From NCBI RefSeq assembly GCF_003259615.1, contig NZ_QLLR01000027.1, positions 1 through 64,000 on the forward strand: a DNA stretch of 64,000 nt. The letters run 5' to 3'. This document shows positions 50,873 to 58,256 of the stretch, piece by piece; the stretch's first letter is position 1, and the number at the start of each line of letters is the position of its first letter. This DNA is from Pedobacter cryoconitis (lineage in GTDB: Bacteria > Bacteroidota > Bacteroidia > Sphingobacteriales > Sphingobacteriaceae). The notes below the pieces were generated by a model. The model was not told the DNA's origin. It ran no database searches and saw nothing but the letters and a program-made list of their open reading frames with translations. The position numbers and the translations under genes are program-made.

Positions 50873-52572
50873 TAAAGATTACCTTTTTTTAGTTCACTTA
50901 CTGCAAAATCTGCTGCTCTTGCTGTTAAAGCCATAAAAGTCAGCGAAGGATTTTGACAAGCAATCGATGGCATACAAGATCCATCAGTTACAAATACATT
51001 TTTAACTTCATGCATCTGGTTCCATTTATTTAATACTGAGGTTTTAGGATCATTTCCCATACGGGCTGTTCCTTGCTCATGGATAGCCATACCTGGAGTT
51101 GATCCCGCATCATAAGTTTGTACATTTTTGATTCCTGCTGCTTCAAGCATTTCTGCCGCATCATTCATCATGTCAATACGCATTTTTTCTTCGTTACCTT
51201 TAAACTCACAGTCGATAGCCAATACCGGCATTCCCCATTTATCTTTTTTGGTTTTATCAATATAAACTCTGTTTTCATGGTAAGGAAGAGATTCACCGAA
51301 ACCACCTAATCCCATTTTCCAGGCACCTGGCTGCGTCATCAGATCTTTAAAGTCGCCGCCAAAAGCAAGTTCAGCTACGTCTTTATGCCATCCTGTACGG
51401 CTTGCACCACCCTGATAACCGAACCCACGTAAGTAATCACGTTTATCGCCACCCATGTTCTGGTACCTTGGTACATATATCCCATTTGCCCTGCGGCCAT
51501 AAGTATATTTGTCATCAAAACCTTCCGCATCTCCCGAAGCACCGCATCGGAAATGGTGATCCATTAAATTGTGTCCAAGCTCACCGCTTCCATTACCTAA
51601 ACCAGTAGGATGTTCAGCAGAAGTTGAGTTTAACAATAAGAATGTACTACCTAAGGTAGAGCCATTTACAAAGACAATCTTTGCAAAGTATTCTATGTTT
51701 TCTTTAGTCTCAGAATCGATGATGACTACACCCGTTGCTTTTTGTGTTTCTTTGTCATAAACGATATGATCAACTAAAGAGAAAGGGCGTAAAGTAAGAT
51801 TTCCAGTAGCTACAGCAGCCGGAAGGGTAGAAGATTGAGTACTGAAATATGCGCCAAAAGGACAACCTCTGCTACATCTGTCACGGTATTGACAACTACC
51901 TCTTCCACCATGGGGAACAGTCAGATTGGCTGTACGGCCAATAGTCATGATACGTGATTTTTTCCATTTGTCTTCTATTCTTTTTTTGACATCTTTCTCC
52001 ACACAATTCATTTCCATTGGCGGCAAAAAGTGTCCATCAGGTAATGCAGGCCAGTTTTCTACCTGACCACTAATTCCTGCAAATTTTTCAACATGGTCAT
52101 ACCATGGGCTTAAGTCTTTATATCTGATTGGCCAGTCATTACCATGACCATCTTTTTTATTGTCTTCAAAGTTCAGGTCACTAAAGCGGTAACTTTGGCG
52201 GCCCCACATTAATGATTTTCCACCTACGTGAAACCCGCGGTACCAGTCAAAACGTTTTACCTCAGTATACGGACATTCGTGGTCATTTACCCAAAAGCTT
52301 TCATTGAATTCCTGGTAAGGATAATCACGCTTTTGTACTGGGTGTGCCTCTTTTTGTACTTCAGTTAATTTACCACGGTGTTCAAATTCCCATGGCTTTT
52401 TCATTGCTGTAGTATAGTCTTTTATATGTTCAATATTTCTGCCGCGTTCAAGCAACAGAACTTTAAGTCCTTTTTCAGTTAGTTCTTTTGCTGCCCATCC
52501 TCCACTTATTCCTGATCCGACTACGATAGCATCGTATGTATTTTGTGCGGTTGCTTTTGTGTTTAAATTCAT
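50872..52572 (-). CDS. GMC-family FAD dehydrogenase, glycoside 3-dehydrogenase type
   Basis: A 566-residue flavoprotein. The FAD motif is DAIVVGSGISGGWAAKELTE, then the GMC block FHVGGKSLMWGRQSYRFSDL. A Cys-rich stretch SCQYRDRCSRGCPFGAYFS (C-x5-C-x3-C) could hold an iron-sulfur cluster as in glucoside 3-dehydrogenases. The catalytic region is HEQGTARMGNDPKTSV with ACQNPSLTFMALTARAADFA. It has no signal peptide; its small subunit has a Tat signal, so export as a complex is likely. It oxidises the C3 hydroxyl of a sugar and passes electrons to the cytochrome. Similar sets exist in sugar-oxidising bacteria. Confidence 0.9.
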   Translation of the reverse strand: MNLNTKATAQNTYDAIVVGSGISGGWAAKELTEKGLKVLLLERGRNIEHIKDYTTAMKKPWEFEHRGKLTEVQKEAHPVQKRDYPYQEFNESFWVNDHECPYTEVKRFDWYRGFHVGGKSLMWGRQSYRFSDLNFEDNKKDGHGNDWPIRYKDLSPWYDHVEKFAGISGQVENWPALPDGHFLPPMEMNCVEKDVKKRIEDKWKKSRIMTIGRTANLTVPHGGRGSCQYRDRCSRGCPFGAYFSTQSSTLPAAVATGNLTLRPFSLVDHIVYDKETQKATGVVIIDSETKENIEYFAKIVFVNGSTLGSTFLLLNSTSAEHPTGLGNGSGELGHNLMDHHFRCGASGDAEGFDDKYTYGRRANGIYVPRYQNMGGDKRDYLRGFGYQGGASRTGWHKDVAELAFGGDFKDLMTQPGAWKMGLGGFGESLPYHENRVYIDKTKKDKWGMPVLAIDCEFKGNEEKMRIDMMNDAAEMLEAAGIKNVQTYDAGSTPGMAIHEQGTARMGNDPKTSVLNKWNQMHEVKNVFVTDGSCMPSIACQNPSLTFMALTARAADFAVSELKKGNL

Positions 52573-52589
52573 GTGTTTTGGTAAATAGA

Positions 52590-53243
52590 TTAAGAAGAAT
52601 AAACTTTTTGTCCAGGTTTTAAATCTACACAGCCATTGTAACGGCCGGGAACCTCAATGTACTCTAAAGCCTGTGTTGCGCCAATTTCTGAGGTGAAATA
52701 ACCTAGCATAGTTAAATCTCTCGCGATGGCAAAAAAGTAAGATGGGCCTTGTGGTCCAAATTTCGCTGCTTTAACAGTATTTGTCAACGCTTTTCCTGTT
52801 CCTTTCGCTTTTTCTGCGGCTGCAGCTTTTTCGCCATCAGCTTTTTGAGCAGCAACAGTCTCATCTCTTACTTTTCCAAGTAATTCTCCGCGTTCTTTTA
52901 CAGAAATTTTAAGGAACGAATTGTTGTATTCTTTTTTAGAACGTGCTTCCAGATCTTCAAGACCTTTCACAAATACGTCTTGTGCCTCTTTAGGGTAACA
53001 GTCCCTAACCATCATTGAAATCCATGGCCCGACACCTGCTGCTTTTGCCCCCGGTGTTTTTGTCGATGGGATAATAATGTCTGCTACTTCAGTGATCAAC
53101 TGGTCCTGATCTGCTGAAAATAGTCCCGATCCTTTCTTGGTGGAAGGGGTGTTACAGCTGTCAAGAAATACTCCGATTGTAGTAGCAGATAATGCGCCTC
53201 CCATTAAAAAGGCAATGTTTCTGACTGCGTCTCTTCTTTCCAT
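52590..53243 (-). CDS. Gluconate 2-dehydrogenase subunit 3 family protein (Tat lipoprotein)
   Basis: A 217-residue small subunit. The N-terminus RRDAVRNIAFLMGGALSATT is a twin-arginine signal that ends in a lipobox (VFLDSC), so it is a Tat lipoprotein. The family domain follows: LITEVADIIIPSTKTPGAKA, GVGPWISMMVRDCYPKEAQD and FFAIARDLTMLGYFTSEIGA. Residues 140-160 form an Ala/Lys-rich insertion (AEKAKGTGKALTN). This subunit pairs with GMC dehydrogenases, guides their export and anchors them. It is the first gene of the operon, 17 bases before the GMC gene. Confidence 0.9.
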   Translation of the reverse strand: MERRDAVRNIAFLMGGALSATTIGVFLDSCNTPSTKKGSGLFSADQDQLITEVADIIIPSTKTPGAKAAGVGPWISMMVRDCYPKEAQDVFVKGLEDLEARSKKEYNNSFLKISVKERGELLGKVRDETVAAQKADGEKAAAAEKAKGTGKALTNTVKAAKFGPQGPSYFFAIARDLTMLGYFTSEIGATQALEYIEVPGRYNGCVDLKPGQKVYSS

Positions 53244-53499
53244 ACTTTGATATTTGGTTATTTAAGGTGTTGTTTATACACTATCAACTACTAAAAATAG
53301 AAAAAAAATAGACGTAACGAACAAAATATTGATATTTAATTCTTCCTTATCTTGCTTTTGTTACACCCTATATTCATTCTAAATAAGGATTTAGCAAAAG
53401 GATGTCTAAACACCGTTTTAAGGGCGATTCAGACATCACTTATTAAATATAAACAATAGCTGTGTAAAAACATTTTTCAACAGGTTTCGTGCAATTTTT

Positions 53500-53507
53500 T
53501 ACCTTTG
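53500..53507 (+). promoter_or_regulatory. Candidate -7 element of the threonine dehydrogenase gene
   Basis: TACCTTTG lies 17 bases before the ATG at 53525. I find no good TTTG at the -33 distance. The rest of the 281-base spacer to the divergent operon holds A-rich sequence and a GATGTCT/AGACATC repeat (53401-53437). Confidence 0.4.
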
Positions 53508-53524
53508 CCAAAATCAAAAGACCA

Positions 53525-54475
53525 ATGACCGAAAAAATACTAGTATTAGGCTCTAATGGGCAGATAGGAACTGAACTGGTTACTGCACTGCGCAAAACTT
53601 ATGGTGAAGACAATGTAGTGGCCTGTGATATTCGCCGCCCTGATTACGACATTAAGAATTCAGGACCTTTTGAGTTCGTCAATGTTTTAGAGAAGGATAC
53701 TTTAAATACCATTTTTAGTAAATACAAGCCTAGCCAGGTTTATTTGCTGGCTGCTTTATTATCGGCTACGGGTGAGCAGAATCCAAAGCTTGCCTGGGAC
53801 CTGAATATGAACGGTCTGCTGAACATCCTTGACCTGGCAATTGTCTATAAAACGGCAAAAGTTTACTGGCCAAGTTCAATTGCAGTATTCGGGCCTAATT
53901 CTCCGAAGGATCAGACTGAACAGTACTGTGTGATGGACCCAAATACTGTTTACGGAATCAGTAAATTGGCGGGTGAAAGATGGTGTGAGTATTATCATCA
54001 GAAATTTGGTCTTGATGTACGTAGTATTCGTTACCCTGGTTTAATTAGCTGGAAGGCTGCTCCGGGTGGTGGTACAACGGATTATGCGATACATATTTTT
54101 CATGATGCTTTAAAGAAAGCGAGTTATGCTTCTTTCCTTTCTGCTGAAACGGAATTGCCGATGATGTATATGGATGATGCGATCCGTGGAACAATAGAAT
54201 TGATGGATGCTCCGGCAGATCGTATTTCTATTCGTTCGAGTTACAATTTTGCTGGTGTAAGTTTTACGCCTGAAACTTTGGCAGCGGAAATAAGGAAACA
54301 TATTCCGGAATTTACATTAACTTATACTGCTAATGATCCTCGTCAACAGATCGCTTCAAGCTGGCCCCGTTCGATGGATGATCAGATTGCAAAACGTGAC
54401 TGGGGTTGGAAGCCTGAATTTGATCTGTCAAAAATGACGATTGATATGTTAAACAATTTAAAAAAGATAGGGTAA
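53525..54475 (+). CDS. SDR-type L-threonine 3-dehydrogenase
   Basis: A 316-residue extended short-chain dehydrogenase. The NAD motif is KILVLGSNGQIGTELVTAL, the catalytic Ser/Tyr/Lys set is YWPSSIAVFGPNSP and TVYGISKLAGERWCEYYHQK. The threonine site shows in RYPGLISWKAAPGGGTTDYA. This is the epimerase-like threonine dehydrogenase known from Flavobacterium and animals, distinct from the zinc enzyme. It makes 2-amino-3-ketobutyrate from threonine. The ATG at 53525 is chosen over an upstream frame because MTEKILVLGSNGQ is the family start. The YebC gene follows 17 bases later. Confidence 0.92.
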   Translation: MTEKILVLGSNGQIGTELVTALRKTYGEDNVVACDIRRPDYDIKNSGPFEFVNVLEKDTLNTIFSKYKPSQVYLLAALLSATGEQNPKLAWDLNMNGLLNILDLAIVYKTAKVYWPSSIAVFGPNSPKDQTEQYCVMDPNTVYGISKLAGERWCEYYHQKFGLDVRSIRYPGLISWKAAPGGGTTDYAIHIFHDALKKASYASFLSAETELPMMYMDDAIRGTIELMDAPADRISIRSSYNFAGVSFTPETLAAEIRKHIPEFTLTYTANDPRQQIASSWPRSMDDQIAKRDWGWKPEFDLSKMTIDMLNNLKKIG

Positions 54476-54492
54476 CCTATATAATTTATACC

Positions 54493-55218
54493 ATGGGAAG
54501 AGCATTTGAGTTTAGAAAAGAGAGAAAATTTAAGCGTTGGGCTAAAATGGCCGTGCAGTTCACCCGTATAGGGAAAGAGATTGTAATGGCTGTAAAGGAC
54601 GGTGGTCCGAATCCTGATACGAATTCACGTTTACGTACAGCGATCCAAAACTCTAAGGCGGTAAATATGCCGAAAGACAGGGTGGATGCTGCAATTAAAA
54701 GGGCTTCTAATAAGGATGAGAATGGTTACGAGGAGCATGTTTACGAAGGATATGCACTTCATGGTGTAGCTATATTAATCGAAACTGCTACTGACAATAC
54801 AAACAGAACAGTTGCTAACGTACGTAGTTATTTTAGTAAGACTGGTGGTTCTTTAGGAAAAACTGGTTCTCTGGATTTTATTTTTAACCGTAAGTCTATT
54901 TTTAGATTTGTACCGGGGGAGAAGGATATGGAAGAGCTGGAGTTCGAATTGATCGATGCTGGTTTGGAAGAGTTATACCTGGAGTCTGATGAAGAGGGTA
55001 ATGATATTGCCGTTGTTCAAACTGCGTTTGAAGATTTTGGTAAGATGCAGAAGGCGCTGGAAGATTTAGGCTTTGAAATGAAAAGTGCGAAATTGGAAAG
55101 AATTGCGATGTCTACAACTCCTATTTCTGAAGAACAGGCGCTTGATGTTTTCAAACTTATTGATAAGTTGGAAGATGATGACGATGTACAGGCTGTTTAT
55201 AACAACATGGCTGAGTAG
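54493..55218 (+). CDS. YebC/TACO1-family protein
   Basis: A 241-residue protein of the YebC/PmpR family: MGRAFEFRKERKFKRWAKMA, MAVKDGGPNPDTNSRLRTAI and KAVNMPKDRVDAAIKRAS. YEEHVYEGYALHGVAILIET and GGSLGKTGSLDFIF follow, with a C-terminal acidic helix. The first residues match the Bacteroidota subgroup (MGRAFEFRK instead of MAGHSKWAN). Family members act in translation, easing ribosome stalling on proline-rich stretches, or as transcription factors. Its 3' end lies 22 bases before the first large hairpin, which is likely its terminator. Confidence 0.93.
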   Translation: MGRAFEFRKERKFKRWAKMAVQFTRIGKEIVMAVKDGGPNPDTNSRLRTAIQNSKAVNMPKDRVDAAIKRASNKDENGYEEHVYEGYALHGVAILIETATDNTNRTVANVRSYFSKTGGSLGKTGSLDFIFNRKSIFRFVPGEKDMEELEFELIDAGLEELYLESDEEGNDIAVVQTAFEDFGKMQKALEDLGFEMKSAKLERIAMSTTPISEEQALDVFKLIDKLEDDDDVQAVYNNMAE

Positions 55219-55240
55219 GAAGGGGGGTATCCTCTGGAAT

Positions 55241-55318
55241 AAAAAAACCAAGAAGTAGTTTTCTTTTGACGTTCATGAAGAATGAACAATGTCAGAAAAC
55301 TTACTTCTTGGTTTTTTT
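55241..55318 (+). terminator. Large hairpin 1 / terminator of the YebC gene
   Basis: The left arm 55241-55264 pairs with 55294-55318 over 24 bp with a single bulged T. Outer parts are AAAAAAACCAAGAAGT and ACTTCTTGGTTTTTTT; the inner stem AGTTTTCT/AGAAAACT leads to GTTCAT-GAAGA-ATGAAC. The closing T7 gives a terminator for the plus strand and, by symmetry, the minus strand. The inner 45 bases (55257-55301) recur inverted in hairpin 2. Confidence 0.75.
55257..55301 (+). repeat. 45-base core, copy 1
   Basis: Runs from AGTTTTCTTTTGACGTTCAT to AATGTCAGAAAACT. Its reverse complement matches 55484-55528 at 44 of 45 positions; the single difference is T against C at the tenth base. Internal symmetry makes it fold by itself. 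Confidence 0.85.
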
Positions 55319-55352
55319 ATTTCCATCCGAACTGGGGGGAGTTGGAAAGGTT

Positions 55353-55423
<71 letters not shown>

Positions 55424-55464
55424 GAAGAAGCCCCTGACCAATCGCAGAGATAAGCCGCATATCT

Positions 55465-55547
55465 AAAAAAAAAGTCGCTGGATAGTTTTCTGACATTGTT
55501 CATTCTTCATGAACGTCAGAAGAAAACTGCCAGAGACCTTTTTTTTT
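55465..55547 (-). terminator. Large hairpin 2 / terminator of the minus-strand esterase gene
   Basis: Nine A (55465-55473), GTC and CTGG on the left pair with CCAG, GAC and nine T (55539-55547) on the right. Inside lie AGTTTTCT/AGAAAACT and a GTTCAT-TCTTC-ATGAAC loop. On the minus strand it ends in TTTTTTTTTAG, so it can stop transcripts from the esterase gene. The basal stem differs from hairpin 1, while the core is shared. Confidence 0.7.
55484..55528 (-). repeat. 45-base core, copy 2 (inverted)
   Basis: Reverse complement of copy 1 with one mismatch; 182 bases separate the two copies. Seen from each adjacent gene's own transcript, both cores have the same sense. Confidence 0.85.
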
Positions 55548-55659
55548 GTATTATGGATTAATTTTAAGATTCTTTTCAAGGATTGCTCTTAGAAAAAACT
55601 TTAAGGATTCCCGTCGTATAAACAACTTTAACAATCGCTTCTGTGAATCTTTTAAAAAA

Positions 55660-56442
55660 CTACTTCTTATGACTGAACAGCCAGGGCAAAAACTTTGGCT
55701 CTGCAAAAGTAGAATCCCAGCTGTTATGATTTGCATCAGGATAAAGCGTAAACTTCACCTCTTTACCAATAATTTTTAACTGGTTAGCGATAGCAGTAGA
55801 TCCGGCTGGTGGTACCACATCATCTTTCCCACCGTGGAAAATCCAAAGGGGAACGTGTTTGTATTTTTCAACGTTTGCAATGTTATCACCTCCGCAAATT
55901 GAAAAAGCAGCGGCAAATGTTTTGGGTTTACGTCTCAGGAGTTCGAAAGTTCCCATACCGCCCATAGAAAGTCCGCCAACATAAACTTGTTCGTGATTAA
56001 TGTAAGGTTTATCAAGAAGGTTATCTATCATTCCTAAAAGGGCTTTCATCGCTTTTGTAGGTTTTCCGCGTTTTTGATAATCAAAGACTCTTTTTCCGGC
56101 GGAATCTGCACCCATCTTTACATTTGCCCAGAAACTGTCTGCTGAGCATTGGGGGAAAACTATGATTGCGGGGTATTGTTCACGAATGTCGTTTCTCAGA
56201 AAGAGCTTTCCGCCGTGTAATAATTGTTTTTCGTTATCATTTCCGCGCTCTCCACTGCCGTGAAGAAAAAACAGGATTGGGTATTTTTGTTTGGGATCGA
56301 AGTGTTCGGGGAATAAAATGCGGTAGGAGATACTGTCTTTACCGTCAATATAACTGCCTTTATCGTATTTTTTGAAATCCTGAGCCTTGGTTTGCAGGGT
56401 GAAAAGGATGGAAAACCAGAGAATTAATTTGAAGTGTTTCAT
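55660..56442 (-). CDS. Exported alpha/beta hydrolase (esterase/PHB-depolymerase-like)
   Basis: A 260-residue protein with signal peptide (KHFKLILWFSILFTLQTKAQ). The alpha/beta hydrolase core shows PILFFLHGSGERGNDNEKQL (oxyanion HG), VYVGGLSMGGMGTFELLRRK (nucleophile Ser in GLSMGG), LWIFHGGKDDVVPPAGS (acid Asp) and YPDANHNSWDSTF (His). It resembles phospholipase/carboxylesterase or feruloyl-esterase-like proteins that occur near SusCD loci. It may remove acyl groups from the glycan taken up by the SusC/D pair. A terminator lies between it and susD, so it may have its own transcript. Confidence 0.87.
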   Translation of the reverse strand: MKHFKLILWFSILFTLQTKAQDFKKYDKGSYIDGKDSISYRILFPEHFDPKQKYPILFFLHGSGERGNDNEKQLLHGGKLFLRNDIREQYPAIIVFPQCSADSFWANVKMGADSAGKRVFDYQKRGKPTKAMKALLGMIDNLLDKPYINHEQVYVGGLSMGGMGTFELLRRKPKTFAAAFSICGGDNIANVEKYKHVPLWIFHGGKDDVVPPAGSTAIANQLKIIGKEVKFTLYPDANHNSWDSTFAEPKFLPWLFSHKK

Positions 56443-56456
56443 ACAACTAAATTAAA

Positions 56457-56484
56457 AAAACCCGCTTGAATATAAGCGGGTTTT
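56457..56484 (-). terminator. Terminator after the SusD gene
   Basis: CCCGCTT (56461-56467) pairs with AAGCGGG (56474-56480), extended by A4/T4. On the minus strand it is followed by a T-run. Confidence 0.78.
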
Positions 56485-56525
56485 AATGAATTAATGTTTA
56501 TTTAAATGGTTAAACCATTTGTTTG

Positions 56526-58241
56526 TTAGTAACCAGGGCTCTGTACTAATTTACCATTACTTCTGTCAATTTGATCTTGTGGTAATGGCCAGTACTCATC
56601 GCGTGGTTTTAAACTGATACCTTTAAGGTAATCGAAGTAGGTGCCTTCAAAAGCGAAATAGCTTTCCATTGTGGCTTTAACGACACCCCAGCGTACAAGG
56701 TCAAAGTACCTGTGTCCTTCTAAGGCTAATTCTAATCTGCGTTCAGTACGAACAGCAGTTCTTGCATAATCAGCACTTGGAAAAGATGGATAGTTGCTAA
56801 CTTTGTAAGCGGCAGCAGGTTTTCCATTCGCAAGCAGCAAAGGAGGGATTTTTGAAGCGCGTTCTCTTACTGCGTTTACTAAAGTTAAAGCTCTTCCAAG
56901 GTCACCAGTCTCCACTGCACACTCTGCAGCCATCAGATAAATATCTGCAAGACGAATCAGATTAACGTTTAATCCAGTAACATTTGGACTGCCAGGAGCA
57001 GCGCCACTTGCAAACTGGGCAACTTCAATTGTGTTTTTAACAGCAAGAAAAGGTCCGCCATTGCTTGCATCACGAATCCAGGCATCACCAGGCATCAAAC
57101 CCCAATCACGAAATGGAACTCCTCTTCTGCCTAAAGTAGGGTCAATCCTTGGATCTAAAGCCAAGTCTGTATTCAGGACATAGTTATTCTTTGGAACCTC
57201 TTCTAATCCAAAATCAGAAATATAAGGCGTTGCGCGATAAGCCGCAACAGCTAATGGCAGGCCATTAGCATCTACTCTGAATGAATTTGCCAAATCAATT
57301 GTAGGCTGGAAGAAACCACAGCAATTAATTGGCGCTGTGCCAGCAGGGAAGTTCAACATATCCCCAACATTTCCGTTATCACCACCTGTACCGTCTGTTC
57401 CTACAGAATTTTCTACAGCAACAATAGATTCCGGACCATCTTCTTTAGTAATATCGAAGTTATCTGAATAAGCTAAATTGACAAGAGCTGGCTTTGCAAC
57501 TATAACAGCATTCAATAATGCGTAAGCTTCAGCATATCTTTTCTGGTATAAAAATACCTTTCCAAGATAGGCCTGTGCCGCGTATTTATCCATACGACTT
57601 TTTTCACCTTTTGGTTTTGTTACATTCAGGTTCGCTACCGCAAACTGAAGGTCCTCTATGATATTAGGATAAATATCTTTATCATTTGGTAAGATAGCTC
57701 CATTTGAAGCTTCAGTTACATAAGGCACAACTTTGAAAATCCTTACTAAAAAGAAATAATAATGTGCACGAAGTATTCTGGCTTCACCCTGAATTTCTTT
57801 CGCACGGGCATCATCAAATTTTGTAGTACCACCACCAGCTTGCAGTGAGGCTAAAACCTTCAATGTGTTGTTACAGCGCTGAATACCTTCAAAACATCTG
57901 TCCCATATATTGGAAAGATTATCATTTGTGCTGGTTGGAGCATGACGCTCTATGGCATTCATAAAGGGCTGATCACCGTTACTACTGCCTTTATGGGCAT
58001 TATCGGAAGCAACCTCACCAAATAACCACTGGCTGGGGGCCGCACCATAATTACCCCAGGTACCGCTTACATTACCATTAAGTAAACCATAAGCACCGAC
58101 CAATAAACCTTCAACACCATCCTGTGAGGTTAATTGCGGTATCGTCAGTTCGCCCTGCGGCTGAACCGTCAGAAATGACTTCTTGCAGGATAGCGTGCTG
58201 CAGATTATGAAGGATAGGAAAATATATTTTAAGTGTTTCAT
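56526..58241 (-). CDS. SusD/RagB-family glycan-binding lipoprotein
   Basis: A 571-residue outer-membrane lipoprotein (KYIFLSFIICSTLSCKKSFL, lipobox Cys near residue 19). Typical parts are FLTVQPQGELTIPQLTSQDG and an N-terminal helical TPR-like part with IQRCNNTLKVLASL, GEARILRAHYYFFLVRIFKV and MDKYAAQAYLGKVFLYQKRY. The C-terminal RTERRLELALEGHRYFDLVR and KPRDEYWPLPQDQIDRS are SusD hallmarks. SusD forms the lid of the SusC transporter and binds the glycan. It follows SusC by 15 bases, as is normal. Substrate not readable, but the GH3 neighbour suggests a beta-glucoside. Confidence 0.95.
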   Translation of the reverse strand: MKHLKYIFLSFIICSTLSCKKSFLTVQPQGELTIPQLTSQDGVEGLLVGAYGLLNGNVSGTWGNYGAAPSQWLFGEVASDNAHKGSSNGDQPFMNAIERHAPTSTNDNLSNIWDRCFEGIQRCNNTLKVLASLQAGGGTTKFDDARAKEIQGEARILRAHYYFFLVRIFKVVPYVTEASNGAILPNDKDIYPNIIEDLQFAVANLNVTKPKGEKSRMDKYAAQAYLGKVFLYQKRYAEAYALLNAVIVAKPALVNLAYSDNFDITKEDGPESIVAVENSVGTDGTGGDNGNVGDMLNFPAGTAPINCCGFFQPTIDLANSFRVDANGLPLAVAAYRATPYISDFGLEEVPKNNYVLNTDLALDPRIDPTLGRRGVPFRDWGLMPGDAWIRDASNGGPFLAVKNTIEVAQFASGAAPGSPNVTGLNVNLIRLADIYLMAAECAVETGDLGRALTLVNAVRERASKIPPLLLANGKPAAAYKVSNYPSFPSADYARTAVRTERRLELALEGHRYFDLVRWGVVKATMESYFAFEGTYFDYLKGISLKPRDEYWPLPQDQIDRSNGKLVQSPGY

Positions 58242-58256
58242 CTTTGTCTCTTTTAA

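Noticed and set aside
53401..53437. GATGTCT/AGACATC as a terminator or operator
   Set aside because: Only 7 bases with a 23-base loop and no further support; noted in the promoter entry only.
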